Source: Cololabis saira
Taxonomy: Eukaryota > Chordata > Actinopteri > Beloniformes > Belonidae
Assembly: GCF_033807715.1 (NCBI RefSeq)
Contig: NC_084589.1
Location: 55,630,066 to 55,694,065 of the forward strand
Reading direction: 5' to 3'
DNA length: 64,000 nucleotides
In this document: positions 29,969-42,985 of the stretch, in pieces
Position numbering within the stretch: the first letter of the stretch is position 1
How the letters are laid out: every line of letters starts with the position of its first letter
Translations under genes and position numbers: made by a program
Notes under the pieces: generated by a model
What the model saw: the letters and a program-made list of their open reading frames with translations, nothing else
What the model was told of the DNA's origin: nothing
Database searches by the model: none

Positions 29969-32440
29969 AGCAGCACTATGTAACGTTTCCAGCTTAATAT
30001 CATATTTCATCATCATCATTGTGATGGAACATCAACTTCCAACAGGTTTAATGACACCTCTGTCCTGGTCTGAGGGGTCTGTATCGCCTTCACTGGCACT
30101 ATGTAACTTTGAGGAGCATGGTAGGAACCCTTCCACACTAAAAAACTACACATTTTTACGGCTTTGACTGCTTTACGGCATACGTCACTTCCCCCTCCTT
30201 CCCGACTCGTAGTGGAGACGAAAGCTGGGCGGGGCGTGGAGCGCAGAGCTCAGCAGAAGCTGGTGTCATGGTAACCATGGTAACCCATCCAGACCAAAGC
30301 TGGGCGGGGCGTGGAGCGCAGAGCTCAGCAGAAGCTGTTATCATGGCCCAAGCAGTGGAAAAACCCAAGAAAATACAAGTTTTATCAGAGGAGGCAAAAA
30401 AGAAGGCGGGAGAGTAACAAGCTAAATGCCCGGACAAGAATAACAACTTTTCATTAACTGTATTTGGCCTTCAATCAATTTTTTGCAGGTGAAAATGCCT
30501 ATTTTGTGTTGTAAAAGAGTTAAAAGCAATCCTGTGAGCTCTAGTGTTTATATTATGAAGCTCAAGAATAAGATCCAATCATATTTAGGTAGAGACAATT
30601 TTTCATTAACTGTATTTGGCCTTCAATCAATTTTTGGCAGGTGAAAAGACCCATTTTCAGGGAGAAATCAGATTCTGGCAGGAAATCACTGCGTTCACTC
30701 GCTGGCGTGAGCTGAAAGACGAGGAGGGATGTCCGACCGATGGGGATTTATGGGGATAAAACAAGAGACAGAATTGTTATGATACAAATGTAAATGTAGA
30801 GTTCTATGTTCAATAAGAATAATAATAACTAGAAAATTTCTGGAAATTTTGATATGGGCATGCCCTACTGCCCATTCGACCCCTCTCTCTGCTTTGGTTT
30901 GGAGCTGTAGTGGTTGTGTTCGGGGTGGTTCCATTTCAGTTTGAGGTGTTTACGGTTGTATTGCATTCATTCCTGTGCTCCCTATAGTTATTAATGGGGT
31001 GCTCTTTTTGGCGTCTAGCGTCCCCATGGTAACGCTTTTGACTGAGAAAAGTAATGCCCATCGAGGCACGATGGAGAAGCATCTAACGGTGTATGCCATG
31101 TATGGGTGCACGTTCTGGTTCAGGCTACGTTAACGGATAGGTTTTTTTTCACCGTGGTAAAAAACCCATCCGAATGAATGGGGCCATTTGGCATGGATTT
31201 TGACATAAAATTTCCTTAAATAACAGCTTCATAAAATTTGAATATGTTGAAGTCCACAGCGTGCCGAGTCGGGGAACATTTGTACGATGTCTCTACGATA
31301 ACCTGTTGCCTAGCAACAAGCGTCCAAAGTCAAATGGAAATTAAAAAAAAAAAAAGGTAAATATCGCCAAAAACCGTAAATACGTAGCAAAATGAGGTAG
31401 TACGGTCCTTTAGTGCCAATCGGGCCGAGTAAATTTGAACGATGTCTCTACGATAAAGTTCGGTCTAGCAATAAGCGTCAGAATTTTCGCCTTTTTTTTT
31501 GCTTTTTGGCATGAAGCGTTGCCACGGTAACACTTTTGACTGAGAAAAGTAATGCCCATCGAGGCACGATGGAGACGCATCCAACGATGTATGCCATGCA
31601 TGGGTGCACGTTGCGGTTCGGGCCGTATTAATGGACGAAAAAAGAGTGCGGAATAAGAATAATAAGAAAAGGGAAACCTTTTCTGTATACTAATATATCG
31701 CCTTCATTTTCATGTTTTTCCTCATTTTTCCGTCCGTGTTTTATTTTTTGGGGATTTTTTTTCCCACATCAGAGCGGGGTCATGCTGTACACCCGCTGGT
31801 GTGACGTGGGACTTTTGCGACTTTAGCTTGTTAGCAAAATGCTAGCAACATTGCCCCTTGGGCCATTCTGGATGATTGCAATATGTTCATGCCATTACTT
31901 GGCATGCCCATAACTAGAATGTTTTCACATTCGTCTTGGGTTTTGGTAATTCTAAAATTACTGAGAATATCAACAACAGACACAGAATAATAATAGTGAT
32001 CATAAAATTGTGTAATTGGCAATGAGGAAGCTTTATAAAATAATAATACAATTGAATAGAATTACAGCACTAGAGGAAAGAATGCAATGCAAAGAAAATG
32101 TATAGAACATTTCTACTATTTTTCCTGAGAACTGTAAAATTATGCAGGGCTGATCTGCAAAACGTTCAGTTATTGACAGGTTATAAAGTATTTTTTTATT
32201 TTGTCAGTAACTATGTTGGACTACTAATTTATGACAAAGTCCCTGTAAAAAACGTGACAGGAAAAAGATGCCGTAGAACAAAACCAGAGCGCATTATCAA
32301 ATGCAGCGACGGGGACAGGAGTTTTCCGGCAGTACGTCCTGGTGCATCATGGGAAATGTAGTTCTTTCTGGTAAAGCACTACCATTTTGTCCAAAGGAGC
32401 CGCCAAACTCAACAAAAGCTGAAAGTTACATTGTGCTGCT
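29969..32440. mobile_element. TTAA-flanked element, 2.5 kb, with AGCAGCAC inverted ends
   Basis: AGCAGCACTATGTAAC at 29969 is matched by GTTACATTGTGCTGCT at 32440, each flanked by TTAA (29965-29968 and 32441-32444), the target preference of piggyBac and Kolobok elements. No transposase frame is visible. Inside are a duplicated unit GGCGGGGCGTGGAGCGCAGA (about 30224 and 30303), a duplicated TTCATTAACTGTATTTGGCC (about 30450 and 30602), and a nested element at 30829-31917. Confidence 0.7.
30829..31917. mobile_element. Second, inverted copy of the 27252-29015 repeat, without transposase
   Basis: Starts ACTAGAAAATTTCTGGAAAT, ends with the hairpin GCCATTACTTGGC and CATGCCCATAACTAG. It is inverted relative to the 27-kb copy and is nested in the TTAA-flanked element. 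It shows what the repeat looks like where the IS630-like fragment is absent. Confidence 0.6.
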
Positions 32441-32445
32441 TTAAC

Positions 32446-33020
32446 ACACACCCAAGTGTGTTATACCTCAAAATGTGCGTCTCCCTCCTGCAACATCACG
32501 CATTACTTTTCTCTTTCAAAAGCGTTACCGTGGCGACTCTAGAAGCCAAAAAGCGCGCCCACCCTTCATCTGATTGGTTCAGACAAAAAAAATATGTGCC
32601 TCAAGCCCCATAATACGGTTTGACGTACATGAACGAAAATCGGTACACACCTGTATCATGTCGCAACTTAAAGAAAAGTCTCTTGGCGCCATGACCGAAG
32701 CCGAACAGGAAGTCGGCCATTTTGAACATTCTGAATTAATCGCGTAATTTTGGAGCAATTTATGCCATTCCTTCAAGAATTAATTCAGCCCGAACCGTAA
32801 TGTGCACCCAGATGTGTTATACATCAAAATGTGCGTCTCAATCCTGCGAGTACGCGCATTACTTTTCTCTTTCAAAAGTGTTACCGTGGTGACGCTAGAC
32901 GCCAAAAAGCGCACCCACCCTTCATCTGATTCAGACAAAAAAAAATTAAAAAAAAAAAAACTTCCCCATAATACGGTTTGACGTACATGAACGAAAATCG
33001 GTACACACCTGTATCATGGC
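32446..33020. repeat. Outlying copies of the 32-41 kb subrepeat
   Basis: Two partial units of the same roughly 360-bp sequence found throughout the following array (GTGTGTTATACATCAAAATG, CGTTACCGTGGCGAC and ATACGGTTTGACGTACATG landmarks), placed directly after the TTAA element. Confidence 0.8.
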
Positions 33021-33027
33021 ACAACTT

Positions 33028-33104
33028 AAACTTTATCTTTATTTCAGACTACAAGGTCCATATTGACAAACATGATACAACAGAAGTACAAAACATAAAA
33101 TAAA
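33028..33104 (-). mobile_element. LINE 3'UTR fragment split by the next element
   Basis: Reads on the minus strand as a LINE-like tail with AATAAAGATAAAG. The sequence seems to continue at 34985-35085 after the inserted TTAA-flanked unit. Confidence 0.4.
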
Positions 33105-33108
33105 TTAA

Positions 33109-34980
33109 AGCTGCAAGCAGCGATGAACGGGCCCTCGCACTCACAGCCACCGCCCCCCTTAAGCATATCAGAAATGACACCACCCACGACTTCCTATGTC
33201 AAACCATTCAAAAGTTATAGCAGAAAAAAGGGACAACCAATCAGAAGAAGGGGCGGGGCTAATTCAGGCCAATGAAGGTCAAGGACTCCATACAGAATCT
33301 GATGACACCACCCACGACTTCCTATGTCAAACAATTAAAATGTTATAGCAGAAAATCGGGACAACCAATCAGAAGAAGGGGCGGGGCTAATTAAGGCCAA
33401 CGAAGCTTAAGGACTCATTACAGAGTCCCATGACACCACCCACGACTTCCTATGTCAAACCATTCAAAAGTTATGGCAGATAAAAGTATTCTAGGGGGCG
33501 CTGTTGAGCCGTTAGGCCACGCCCATTAATGCAAACCATGAAATATCAAATTTATCGCCAAGTCTGGCTTGCATGCAAAATTTTGTGACTTTTGGAGAAC
33601 TATCAAATATGGACCAATCACACGAAGGGGGGGCGCGCCTTTTGGCGTCTAGCGTCGCCACGGTAACACTTTTGAAAGAGAAAAGTAATGCGTGTAGTCG
33701 CAGGATGTAGAAGCACATTTTGATGTATAACACACCTGGGTGCACGTTACGGTTCGGGCTGAATTAACTGCCGAAGGAATGGCATAAATTTCGCCAAAAC
33801 GACACAATTTATTCAAAATGGCCGACATCCTGTTGGGTTTGGGCCATGGCTCCAAGAGACTTTTCTTTAAGTTGTGCCATGATACAGGTGTGTAGCGATT
33901 TTCGTGCATGTACGTCAAACCGTATTGTGGGGCTTGAGGCACAAAGTTTTCCGGGGGGCGCTGTTGAGCCATTTTGCCACGCCCATTAATGCAAACCATG
34001 AAATATCAAATTTATCGCCAGGCCTGGCTTGCATGCCAAATTTGGTGCCTTTTGGGGAACTATCAAATATGGACCAATCAGATGAAGGGGGGGTGCGCTT
34101 GTTGGCTTCTAGCGTCGCCACGGTAACACTTTTGAAAGAGAAAAGTAATGCGTGTAGTCGCAGGATGGAGACGCACATTGTGATGTATAACACATCTGGG
34201 TTCACAATACGATTCGGGCTGAATTAACTCTCGAAGGAATGGCATATATTGCTCCAAAATTACGCAATTAATTCAGAATGTTCAAAATGGCCGACTTCCT
34301 GTTCGGTTTCGGCCATGGCGCCAAGAGACTTTTCTTTTAGTTGCGACATGATACAGGAGTGTACCAATTTTCGTTCATGTACATCAAACCGTATTATGGG
34401 GCTTGAGGCGCAAAGTTTTTTCTGTCTGAACCAATCAGATGAAGGGTGGGCGCGCTTTTTGGCGTCTAGCGTCGCCACGGTAACGCTTTTGAAAGAGAAA
34501 AGTAATGCGTGTGGTCGCAGGAGGGAGACGCACATTTTGATTTATAATACACCTGGGTGCACGTTACGGTTCGGGCTGAATTAACTGCCCAAGGAATGGC
34601 ATAAATTTCGCCAAAATGACACAATTAATTCAAAATGGCCGACTTCCTGTTCGGTTTCGGGCATGACGGCAAGAGACTTTTCTTTAAGTTGTCCCATGAT
34701 ACAGGTGTGTACCGATTTTCGTGCATGTACGTCAAACCGTATCGTGGGGCTTGAGGCACAAAGTTTTCAAGGGGGCGCTGTTGAGCCATTTTGCCACGCC
34801 CATTAATGCAAACCATGAAATATCAAATTTTTCGCCAGGCCTGACTTGGGTGCAAAATTTGGTGACTTTTTGGGCATGTTAAGGGGGCCCAAAAAGGCCA
34901 TCACTTTGTCAGAAGAAAAATAATAATAAAAATTCCTGCAAATACAATAGGGCCTTCGCACTGCAAGTGCTCGGCCCTAA
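33109..34980. mobile_element. Array unit A (inverted), TTAA at both sides
   Basis: Begins AGCTGCAAGCAGCGATGAAC and ends GCACTGCAAGTGCTCGGCCC then TAA, each side abutting TTAA (33105 and 34981). Both termini can fold into hairpins (GCTGCAAGCAGC; GCACTGCAAGTGC) but are not inverted repeats of each other. The interior holds two kinds of tandem subrepeats: about 128-bp units with GGTTTGACATAG and GTGGTGTCAT, and about 360-bp units with ACGGTTTGACGTACATG. No coding capacity; recurring open frames follow the subrepeat. Confidence 0.65.
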
Positions 34981-35091
34981 TTAAAATACAGATTTAAGAA
35001 ACATACAGGGACTCTCTCCAGTGTTTCCAAAAACAGGAAGAGTATCGGATGCTGCTCCTTTCAGGCATTGTCAGTGTCATTATTATTAGGG

Positions 35092-37103
35092 CCCGAGCAC
35101 TTGCAGTGCGAAGGCCCTATTGTATTTGCAGGAATTTTTATTAATTAGGGCCCGAGCACCTTCAGAGCGAAGGCCCTATTGTATTTGCAGGAATTTTTAT
35201 TAGGGCCCGAGCACTTGCAGTGCGAAGGCCCTATTGTATTTGCAGGAATTTTTATTATTATTTTTTTTTTTCTTCTGACAAAGTGATGGCCTTTTTGCCC
35301 CCCTTAACATGCCCAAAAAGTCACCAAATTTTGCACCCAAGTCAGGCCTGGCGAAAAATTTGATATTTAATGGTTTGCATTAATGGGCGTGGTAAAATGG
35401 CTCAACAGCGCCCCCTTGAAAACTTTGTGCCTCAAGCCCCACGATACGGTTTGACGTACATGCACGAAAATCGGTACACACCTGTATCATGGGACAACTT
35501 AAAGAAAAGTCTCTTGGCGTCATGCCCGAAACCGAACAGGAAGTCGGCCATTTTGAATTAATCGTGTCACTTTGGCGCAATTTATGCCATTCCTTCGAGA
35601 GTTAATTCAGCCCGAACCGTATCGTGAACCCAGGTGTGTTATACATCAAAATGTGCGTCTCCATCCTGCGACTACACGCATTACTTTTCTCTTTCAAAAG
35701 TGTTACCGTGGTGACGCTAGACGCCAACAAGCGCACCCCCCCTTCATCTGATTGGTCCATATTTGATAGTTCCCCAAAAGGCACCAAATTTGGCATGCAA
35801 GCCAGGCCTGGCGATAAATTTGATATTTCATGGTTTGCATTAATGGGCGTGGCAAAATGGCTCAACAGCGCCCCCCGGAAAACTTTGTGCCTCAAGCCCC
35901 ACAATACGGTTTGACGTACATGCACGAAAATCGCTACACACCTGTATCATGGCACAACTTAAAGAAAAGTCTCTTGGAGCCATGGCCGAAACCGAACAGG
36001 ATGTCGGCCATTTTGAATAAATTGTGTCATTTTGGCGAAATTTATGCCATTCCTTCGGCAGTTAATTCAGCCCGAACCGTAACGTGCACCCAGGTGTGAT
36101 ATACATCAAAATGTGCGTCTACATCCTGCGACACCACGCATTACTTTTCTCTTTCAAAACTGTTACCGTGGCGACGCTAGACGCCAAAAGGCGCGCCCCC
36201 CCTTCATGTGATTGGTCCATATTTGATAGTTCTCCAAAAGTCACCAAATTTTGCATGCAAGCCAGACTTGGCGATAAATTTGATATTTCATGGTTTGCAT
36301 TAATGGGCGTGGCCTAACGGCTCAACAGCGCCCCCTAGAATACTTTTATCTGCCATAACTTTTGAATGGTTTGACATAGGAAGTTGTGGGTGGTGTCATG
36401 GGACTCTGTAATGAGTCCTTAAGCTTCGTTGGCCTTAATTAGCCCCGCCCCCTCTTCTGATTGGTTGTCCCGATTTTCTGCTATAACTTTGGAATGGTTT
36501 AACATAGAGAGTCGTGGGTGGTGTCATCAGATTCTTTATGGAGTCCTTGACCTTCATTGGCCTGAATTAGCCCCGCCCCTTCTTCTGATTGGTTGTCCCT
36601 TTTTTCTGCTATAACTTTTTAATGGTTTGACATAGGAATTCGTGGGTGGTGTCATGGGACTCTGTAATGAGTCCTTAAGCTTAGTTGGCCTTAATTAGCC
36701 CCGCCCCTTCTTCTGATTGGTTGTCCCGATTTTCTGCTATAACTTTGGAATGGTTTGACATAGGGAGTCGTGGGTGGGGTCATCAGATTCTTTATGGAGT
36801 CCTTGACCTTCATTGGCCTGAATTAGCCCCGCCCCTTCTTCTGATTCGTTGCCCCGATTTTCTGCTATAACTTTTGAATGGTTTGACATAGAGAGTCGTG
36901 GGTGGTGTCATCAGATTCTGTATGGAGTCCTTGACCTTCATTGGCCTGAATTAGCCCCGCCCATTCTTCTGATTGGTTGTCCCTTTTTTCTGCTATAACT
37001 TCTGAATGGTTTGACATAGGAAGTCGTGGGTGGTGTCGTTTCTGATATGCTTAAGGGGGGCGGTGGCCGTGAGTGCGAGGGCCCGTTCATCGCTGCTTGC
37101 AGC
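35092..37103. mobile_element. Array unit B with three successive left ends
   Basis: Opposite orientation to unit A. The terminal sequence GGGCCCGAGCAC...GAAGGCCC occurs three times in a row (about 35098, 35148 and 35203) before the body begins, and the unit closes with CGCTGCTTGCAGCT at 37103 followed by TTAA. The repeated ends suggest slippage or serial insertions into the same terminus. Confidence 0.65.
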
Positions 37104-39406
37104 TTTAATTATTATTATTTTCCTGACAAAGTGAAGGCCTTTTTGCCCCCCTTAACATGCCCAAAAAGTCACCAAATTTTGCACCCTAGTCAGGCCTGGC
37201 GAAAAATTTGATATTTAAAGGTTTGCATTAATGGGCGTGGCAAAATGGCTCAACAGCGCCCCCTTGAAAACTTTGTGCCTCAAGCCCCACGATACGGTTT
37301 GACGTACATGCACGAAAATCGGTACACACCTGTATCATGGGACAACTTAAACAAAAGTCTCTTGGGGTCATGCCCGAAACCGAACAGGATGTCGGCCATT
37401 TTGAATTAATCGTGTCACTTTGGCGCAATTTATGCCATTCCTTCGAAAGTTAATTCAGCCCGAACCGTAACGTGCACCCAGATGTGTTATACATCAAAAT
37501 GTGCGTCTCCATCCTGCGAACACACGCATTACTTTTCTCTTTCAAAAGCGTTACCGTGGCGACGCTAGACGCCAAAAAGCGCGCCCACCCTTCATCTGGT
37601 TGGTTCAGACAGAAAAAACTTTGCGCCTCAAGCCCCATAATACGGTTTGACGTACATGAACGAAAATTGGTACACACCTCTATCATGTCGCAACTAAAAG
37701 AAAAGTCTCTTGGCGCCATGGCCGAAACCGAACAGGAAGTCGGCCATTTTGAACATTCTGAATTAATTGCGTAATTTTGGAGCAATATATGCCATTCCTT
37801 CGAGAGTTAATTCAGCCCGAACCGTATCGTGAACCCAGATGTGTTATACATCAAAATGTGCGTCTCCATCCTGCGACTACACGCATTACTTTTCTCTTTC
37901 GAAAGTGTTACCGTGGTCCGTGGCGACGCTAGACGCCAACAAGCGCACCCCCCCTTCATCTGATTGGTCCATATTTGATAGTTCCCCAAAAGGCACCAAA
38001 TTTGGCATGCAAGCCATGCCTGGCGATAAATTTGATATTTCATGGTTTGCATTAATGGGCGTGGCAAAATGGCTCAACAGCGCCCCCCGGAAAATTTTGT
38101 GCCTCAAGCCCCACAATACGGTTTGACGTACATGCACGAAAATCGGTACACACCTCTATCATGTCGCAACTAAAAGAAAAGTCTCTTGGCGCCATGGCCG
38201 AAACCGAACAGGAAGTCGGCCATTTTGAACATTCTGAATTAATTGCGTAATTTTGGAGCAATATATGCCATTCCTTCGAGAGTTAATTCAGCCCGAACCG
38301 TATCGTGAACCCAGATGTGTTATACATCAAAATGTGCGTCTCCATCCTGCGACTACACGCATTACTTTTCTCTTTCGAAAGTGTTACCGTGGTCCGTGGC
38401 GACGCTAGACGCCAACAAGCGCACCCCCCCTTCATCTGATTGGTCCATATTTGATAGTTCCCCAAAAGGCACCAAATTTGGCATGCAAGCCATGCCTGGC
38501 GATAAATTTGATATTTCATGGTTTGCATTAATGGGCGTGGCAAAATGGCTCAACAGCGCCCCCCGGAAAATTTTGTGCCTCAAGCCCCACAATACGGTTT
38601 GACGTACATGCACGAAAATCGGTACACACCTGTATCATGGCACAACTTAAAGAAAAGTCTCTTGGAGTCATGGCCGAAACCGAACAGGATGTCGGCCATT
38701 TTGAATAAATTGTGTCATTTTGGCGAAATTTATGCCATTCCTTCGAGAATTAATTCAGCCCGAACCGTAACGTGAACACAGATGTGTTATACATCAAAAT
38801 ATGTCTCTCCATCCTGCGACTACACGCATTACTTTTCTCTTTCGAAAGTTTTACCGTGGCGACGCTAGACGCCAACAAGCGCCCCCCCTTCATCTGATTG
38901 GTCCATATTTGATAGTTCTCCAAAAGTCACCAAATTTTGCATGCAAGCCAGGCCTGGCGATACATTTGATATTTCATGGTTTGCATTAATGGGCGTGGCC
39001 TAACGGCTCAACAGCGCCCCCTAGAATACTTTTCTCTGCCATAACTTTTGAATGGTTTGACATAAAGAGTCGTGGGTGGTGTCATGGGACTCGGTATTGA
39101 GTCCTTGACCTTCATTGGCCTGAATTAGCCCCGCCCCTTCTTCTGATTGGTTGTCCCGATTTTCTGCCATAACTTTTGAATGGTTTGACATAGAGAGTCG
39201 TGGGTGGTGTCATCAGACTCTGTATGGAGTCCTTGACCTTCATTGGCCTGAATTAGCCCCGCCCCTTCTTCTGATTGGTTGTTCCTTTTTTCTGCTATAA
39301 CTTTTGAATGGTTTGACATAGAGAGTCGTGGGTGGTGTCATTTCTGATATGCTTATGGGGGGCGGTGGACGTGAGTGCGAGGGCCCGTTCATCGCTGCTT
39401 GCAGCT
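37104..39406. mobile_element. Array unit C, head to tail with B, with a 476-bp internal duplication
   Basis: Starts directly after the end of unit B through TTAATTATTATTATTTT and ends CGCTGCTTGCAGCT at 39406. It lacks the GGGCCCGAGCAC terminus of unit B. Landmarks repeat with an exact 476-base offset (37671-38146 and 38147-38622), with almost no differences, indicating a recent tandem duplication. Confidence 0.7.
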
Positions 39407-41487
39407 TTAATATTATTATTATTTTTCTTCTGACAAAGTGATGGCCTTTTTGCCCCCCTTAACATGCCTAAAAAGTCACCAAATTTTGCACCTAAGTCAG
39501 GCCTGGCGAAAAATTTGATATTTAATGGTTTGCATTAATGGGCGTGGTAAAATGGCTCAACAGCGCCCCCTTGAAAACTTTGTGCCTCAAGCCCCACGAT
39601 ACGGTTTGACGTACATGCACGAAAATCGGTACACACCTGTATCATGGGGCAACTTAAAGAAAAGTCTCTTGGCGTCATGCCCGAAACCGAACAGGAAGTC
39701 GGCCATTTTGAATTAGTCGTGTCATTTTGGCGAAATTTATGCCATTCCTTCGATAGTTAATTCAGCCCGAACCGTAACGTGCCCCCAAGTGTGTTATACA
39801 TCAAAATGTGCGTTTCCATCCTGCGACAACACGCATTACTTTTCTCTTTCAAAAGCGTTACCGTGGCGGCGCTAGACGCCAAAAAGCGCGCCCACCGTTC
39901 ATCTGATTGGTTCGACAGAAAAAACTTTGTGCCTCAAGCCCCATAATACGGTTTGACGTACATAAACGAAAATCGATACACACCTGTATCATGTCGCAAC
40001 TAAAAGAAAAGTCTCTTGGCGCCATGGCCGAAACCTAACAGGAAGTCGGCCATTGTGAACATTCCGAATTAATCACGTAATTTTGGAGCAATATATGCCA
40101 TTCCTTCGAGAATCAATTCAGCCCAAACCGTATCGTGAACCCAGATGTGTTATACATCAAAATGTGCGTCTCCATCCTGCGACTACACGCATTACTTTTC
40201 TCTTTCAAAAGTGTTACCGTGGCGACGCTAGACGCCAAAAGGCGCGCCCTCCCTTCATCTGATTGGTCCATATTTGATAGTTCCCCAAAAGGCACCAAAT
40301 TTGGCATGCAAGCCAAGCCTGGCGATAAATTTGATATTTCATGGTTTGCATTAATGGGCGTGGCAAAATGGCTCAACAGCGCCCCCCGGAAAACTTTGTG
40401 CCTCAAGCCCCACAATACGGTTTGACGTACATGCACGAAAATCGCTACACACCTGTATCATGGCACAACTTAAAGAAAAGTCTCTTGGAGCCATGGCCGA
40501 AACCGAACAGTATGTCGGCCATTTTGAATAAATTGTGTCATTTTGGCGAAATTTATACCATTCCTTCGGCAGTTAATTCAGCCCGAACCGTAACGTGCAC
40601 CCAGGTGTGTTATACATCAAAATGTGCGTCTCCATCCTGCGACTACACGCATTACTTTTCTCTTTCAAAAGTGTTACCGTGGCGACGCTAGACGCCAAAA
40701 GGCGCGCCCCCCCTTCATGTGATTGGTCCATATTTGATAGTTCTCCAAAAGTCACCAAATTTTGCATGCAAGCCAGACTTGGCGATACATTTGATATTTC
40801 ATGGTTTGCATAAATGGGCGTGGCCTAACGGCTCAACAGCGCCCCCTAGAATACTTTTATCTGCCATAACTTTTGAATGGTTTGACATAGGAAGTTGTGG
40901 GTGGTGTCATGGGACTCTGTAATGAGTCCTTAAGCTTCGTTGGCCAGAATTAGCCCCGCCCCTTCTTCTGATTGGTTGTCCCGATTTTCTGCTATAACAT
41001 TGGAATGGTTTGACATAGGGAGTCGTGGGTGGGGTCATCAGATTTTTTATGGAGTCCTTGACCTTCATTGGCCTGAATTAGCCCCGCCCCTTCTTCTGAT
41101 TGGTTGTCCCTTTTTTCTGCTATAACTTTTGAATGGTTTGACATAGGAAGTCGTGGGTGGTGTCATGGGACTCTGTAATGAGTTCTTAAGCTTCGTTGGC
41201 CTTAATTAGCCCCGCCCCTTCTTCTGATTGGTTGTCCCGATTTTCTGCTATAACTTTGGAATGGTTTGACATATAGAGTCGTGGGTGGTGTCATCAGATT
41301 CTGTATGGAGTCCTTGACCTTCATTGGCCTGAATTAGCCCCGCCCCTTCTTCTGATTGGTTGTCCCTTTTTTCTGCTATAACGTTTGAATGGTTTGACAT
41401 AGGAAGTCGTGGGTGGTGTCTTTTCTGATATGCTTATGGGGGGCGGTGGCCGTGAGTGCGAGGGCCCGTTCATCGCTGCTTGCAGCT
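39407..41487. mobile_element. Array unit D, head to tail with C
   Basis: Same layout as units B and C: a TTAATATTATTATTATT junction, 360-bp subrepeats, then about 128-bp GGTTTGACATAG units and the CGCTGCTTGCAGCT terminus at 41487, followed by TTAA and then directly by a LINE. No coding capacity. Confidence 0.7.
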
Positions 41488-41495
41488 TTAATTTC

Positions 41496-42900
41496 ATTAT
41501 TGGACTTGTTCACTCTCGCCATAAAACTGTACATTAAGTTCCTGAGAACAGCACCCAGGGTTGGAACTCCACTGGTAACAAACAGGTGGCTAGCACTAGT
41601 CCACCTCGGGAGCCTCAACAGGATTCTGAGGGCATCATTATAGGCCACTCTCAGCTTTCTATATTTACCAGCACTGTAGCTGCACCACACGTGGGCAGTA
41701 TACAGTGGTGAACAGTATGCCTTAAAGAGAGCTATTTTTACATCATCAGTACACATGTAAAACTTTGGGGATAACATGTTTGCCTGTGCATACAGTTTAC
41801 AGTATTGTCTCTGTATATCGTCGTCATCCCTGAGGTCCTCCCTGATGATATGACCCAGATATCTGACCCTGTCAACGACACTGAGCACCTTGTTGGCCAG
41901 ATGAAATGAAGGGAATGTTGCCTTCCGGTCATCCTTGGTTTTCATGATCATGACTACACTCTTTTTTGGATGAAACATAATATCATACTGCAGACCATAT
42001 TCAGAGCACACATTCAGCAGCTGCTGTAGGCCAGCAGAGCAGGGAGACATGATCACCAAATCATCCGCATACATTAAGTGATTTACGAGTCTCTCCCCCA
42101 CCATACAGCCAGTCTTACACTTGCTAAGGTTAGTAGAGAGCTGGTCCATATATACATTGAAAAGCACGGGTGAAAATCCCCCCCTGTTTGACCCCATTAG
42201 TCACCAAAAAGGGCCCAGATAGAGTATCGCCCCATCTAACTTGCATAGTTTGATGGGAGTACCAGAAATGTAATATACGTATTAGATAAGAGGGTACACC
42301 TCTCTCTTTTAACTTAGTAAATAGTTTTCCATGGTTAATTCTGTCAAAGGCCCGACTAGCATCCAGGAAGCATGTGAACATGGTGGAATTATGTTTACTG
42401 TACTTGCTGACAGCTTCTTTTAGAGCATATACACACATGTCAGTGCTGTGTTTACTTTTAAAACCAAATTGCTCATCAGTGGAGACAATATACTCTTGCA
42501 TCCTCTCAAGGAGGACTCTCTCTAAAACCTTTGACAGCACACTAGCCAAGGCTATTGGCCTATAGTTATCGATACTGGAGATCTTCCCTGTTTTCTCCTT
42601 GACTACAGGGACCAATAGAACTGACAGCATGTGGTCAGGAAGTATTCCATGCATCAGCATTCCAGTAAAACACATAGCCAGTCGTACAGAAGCTCTGTGG
42701 CTGGAATATTTTAAGTGTTCGGCAGTTATTTGATCAGGTCCACAGGACTTATTTAGAGCTAGTCTCTCAATAGCTTTTCTGATCTCTTCAGGTCTAATAA
42801 CCACACTAGCATTAGAAACAGCACCCAGATTAAAATCATCACTTTTAACACAATTAAATAGGTCAGTGTAATGTTTCTTCCATAAGTCAGCAATATTCAC
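41496..42900 (-). pseudogene. Non-LTR retrotransposon reverse transcriptase, truncated and frameshifted
   Basis: On the minus strand the first frame (42900 to about 42190) carries LNKSCGPDQITAEHLKYSS, then IDNYRPIALASVLSKVLE, FLDASRAFDRI (motif A) and VTNGVKQGG. After a frameshift near 42190 the second frame continues with SPVLFNVYMDQL and LMYADDLVIMSP (the YADD catalytic motif), then a connection region to about 41500. The endonuclease part is absent, so the copy is 5'-truncated and inactive. It abuts the repeat array at its 3' end. The clade could not be fixed; it is not Rex3-like. Confidence 0.85.
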
Positions 42901-42985
42901 ACTCCCAAAATCGGGATCAGCAGAAACTCAAACTCAAGTGATCGGATCGGGAGCTAAAAAATCCTGATCGGGACGACCGTAATTA
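42901..42985. mobile_element. Fragment of the TAGG..GTCCCGATC hAT family
   Basis: Contains AAATCGGGATCAGCAG, GATCGGATCGGGAG and CCTGATCGGGACGACC, close to the terminal parts of the hAT element at 29100-29822. Both ends are incomplete. Confidence 0.45.

Noticed and set aside
33649..40813. Recurring 60-116 residue frames in the array, present on both strands
   Set aside because: They recur because the subrepeat recurs and are open in both directions, with frameshifting indels between copies; there is no sign of protein-level conservation.
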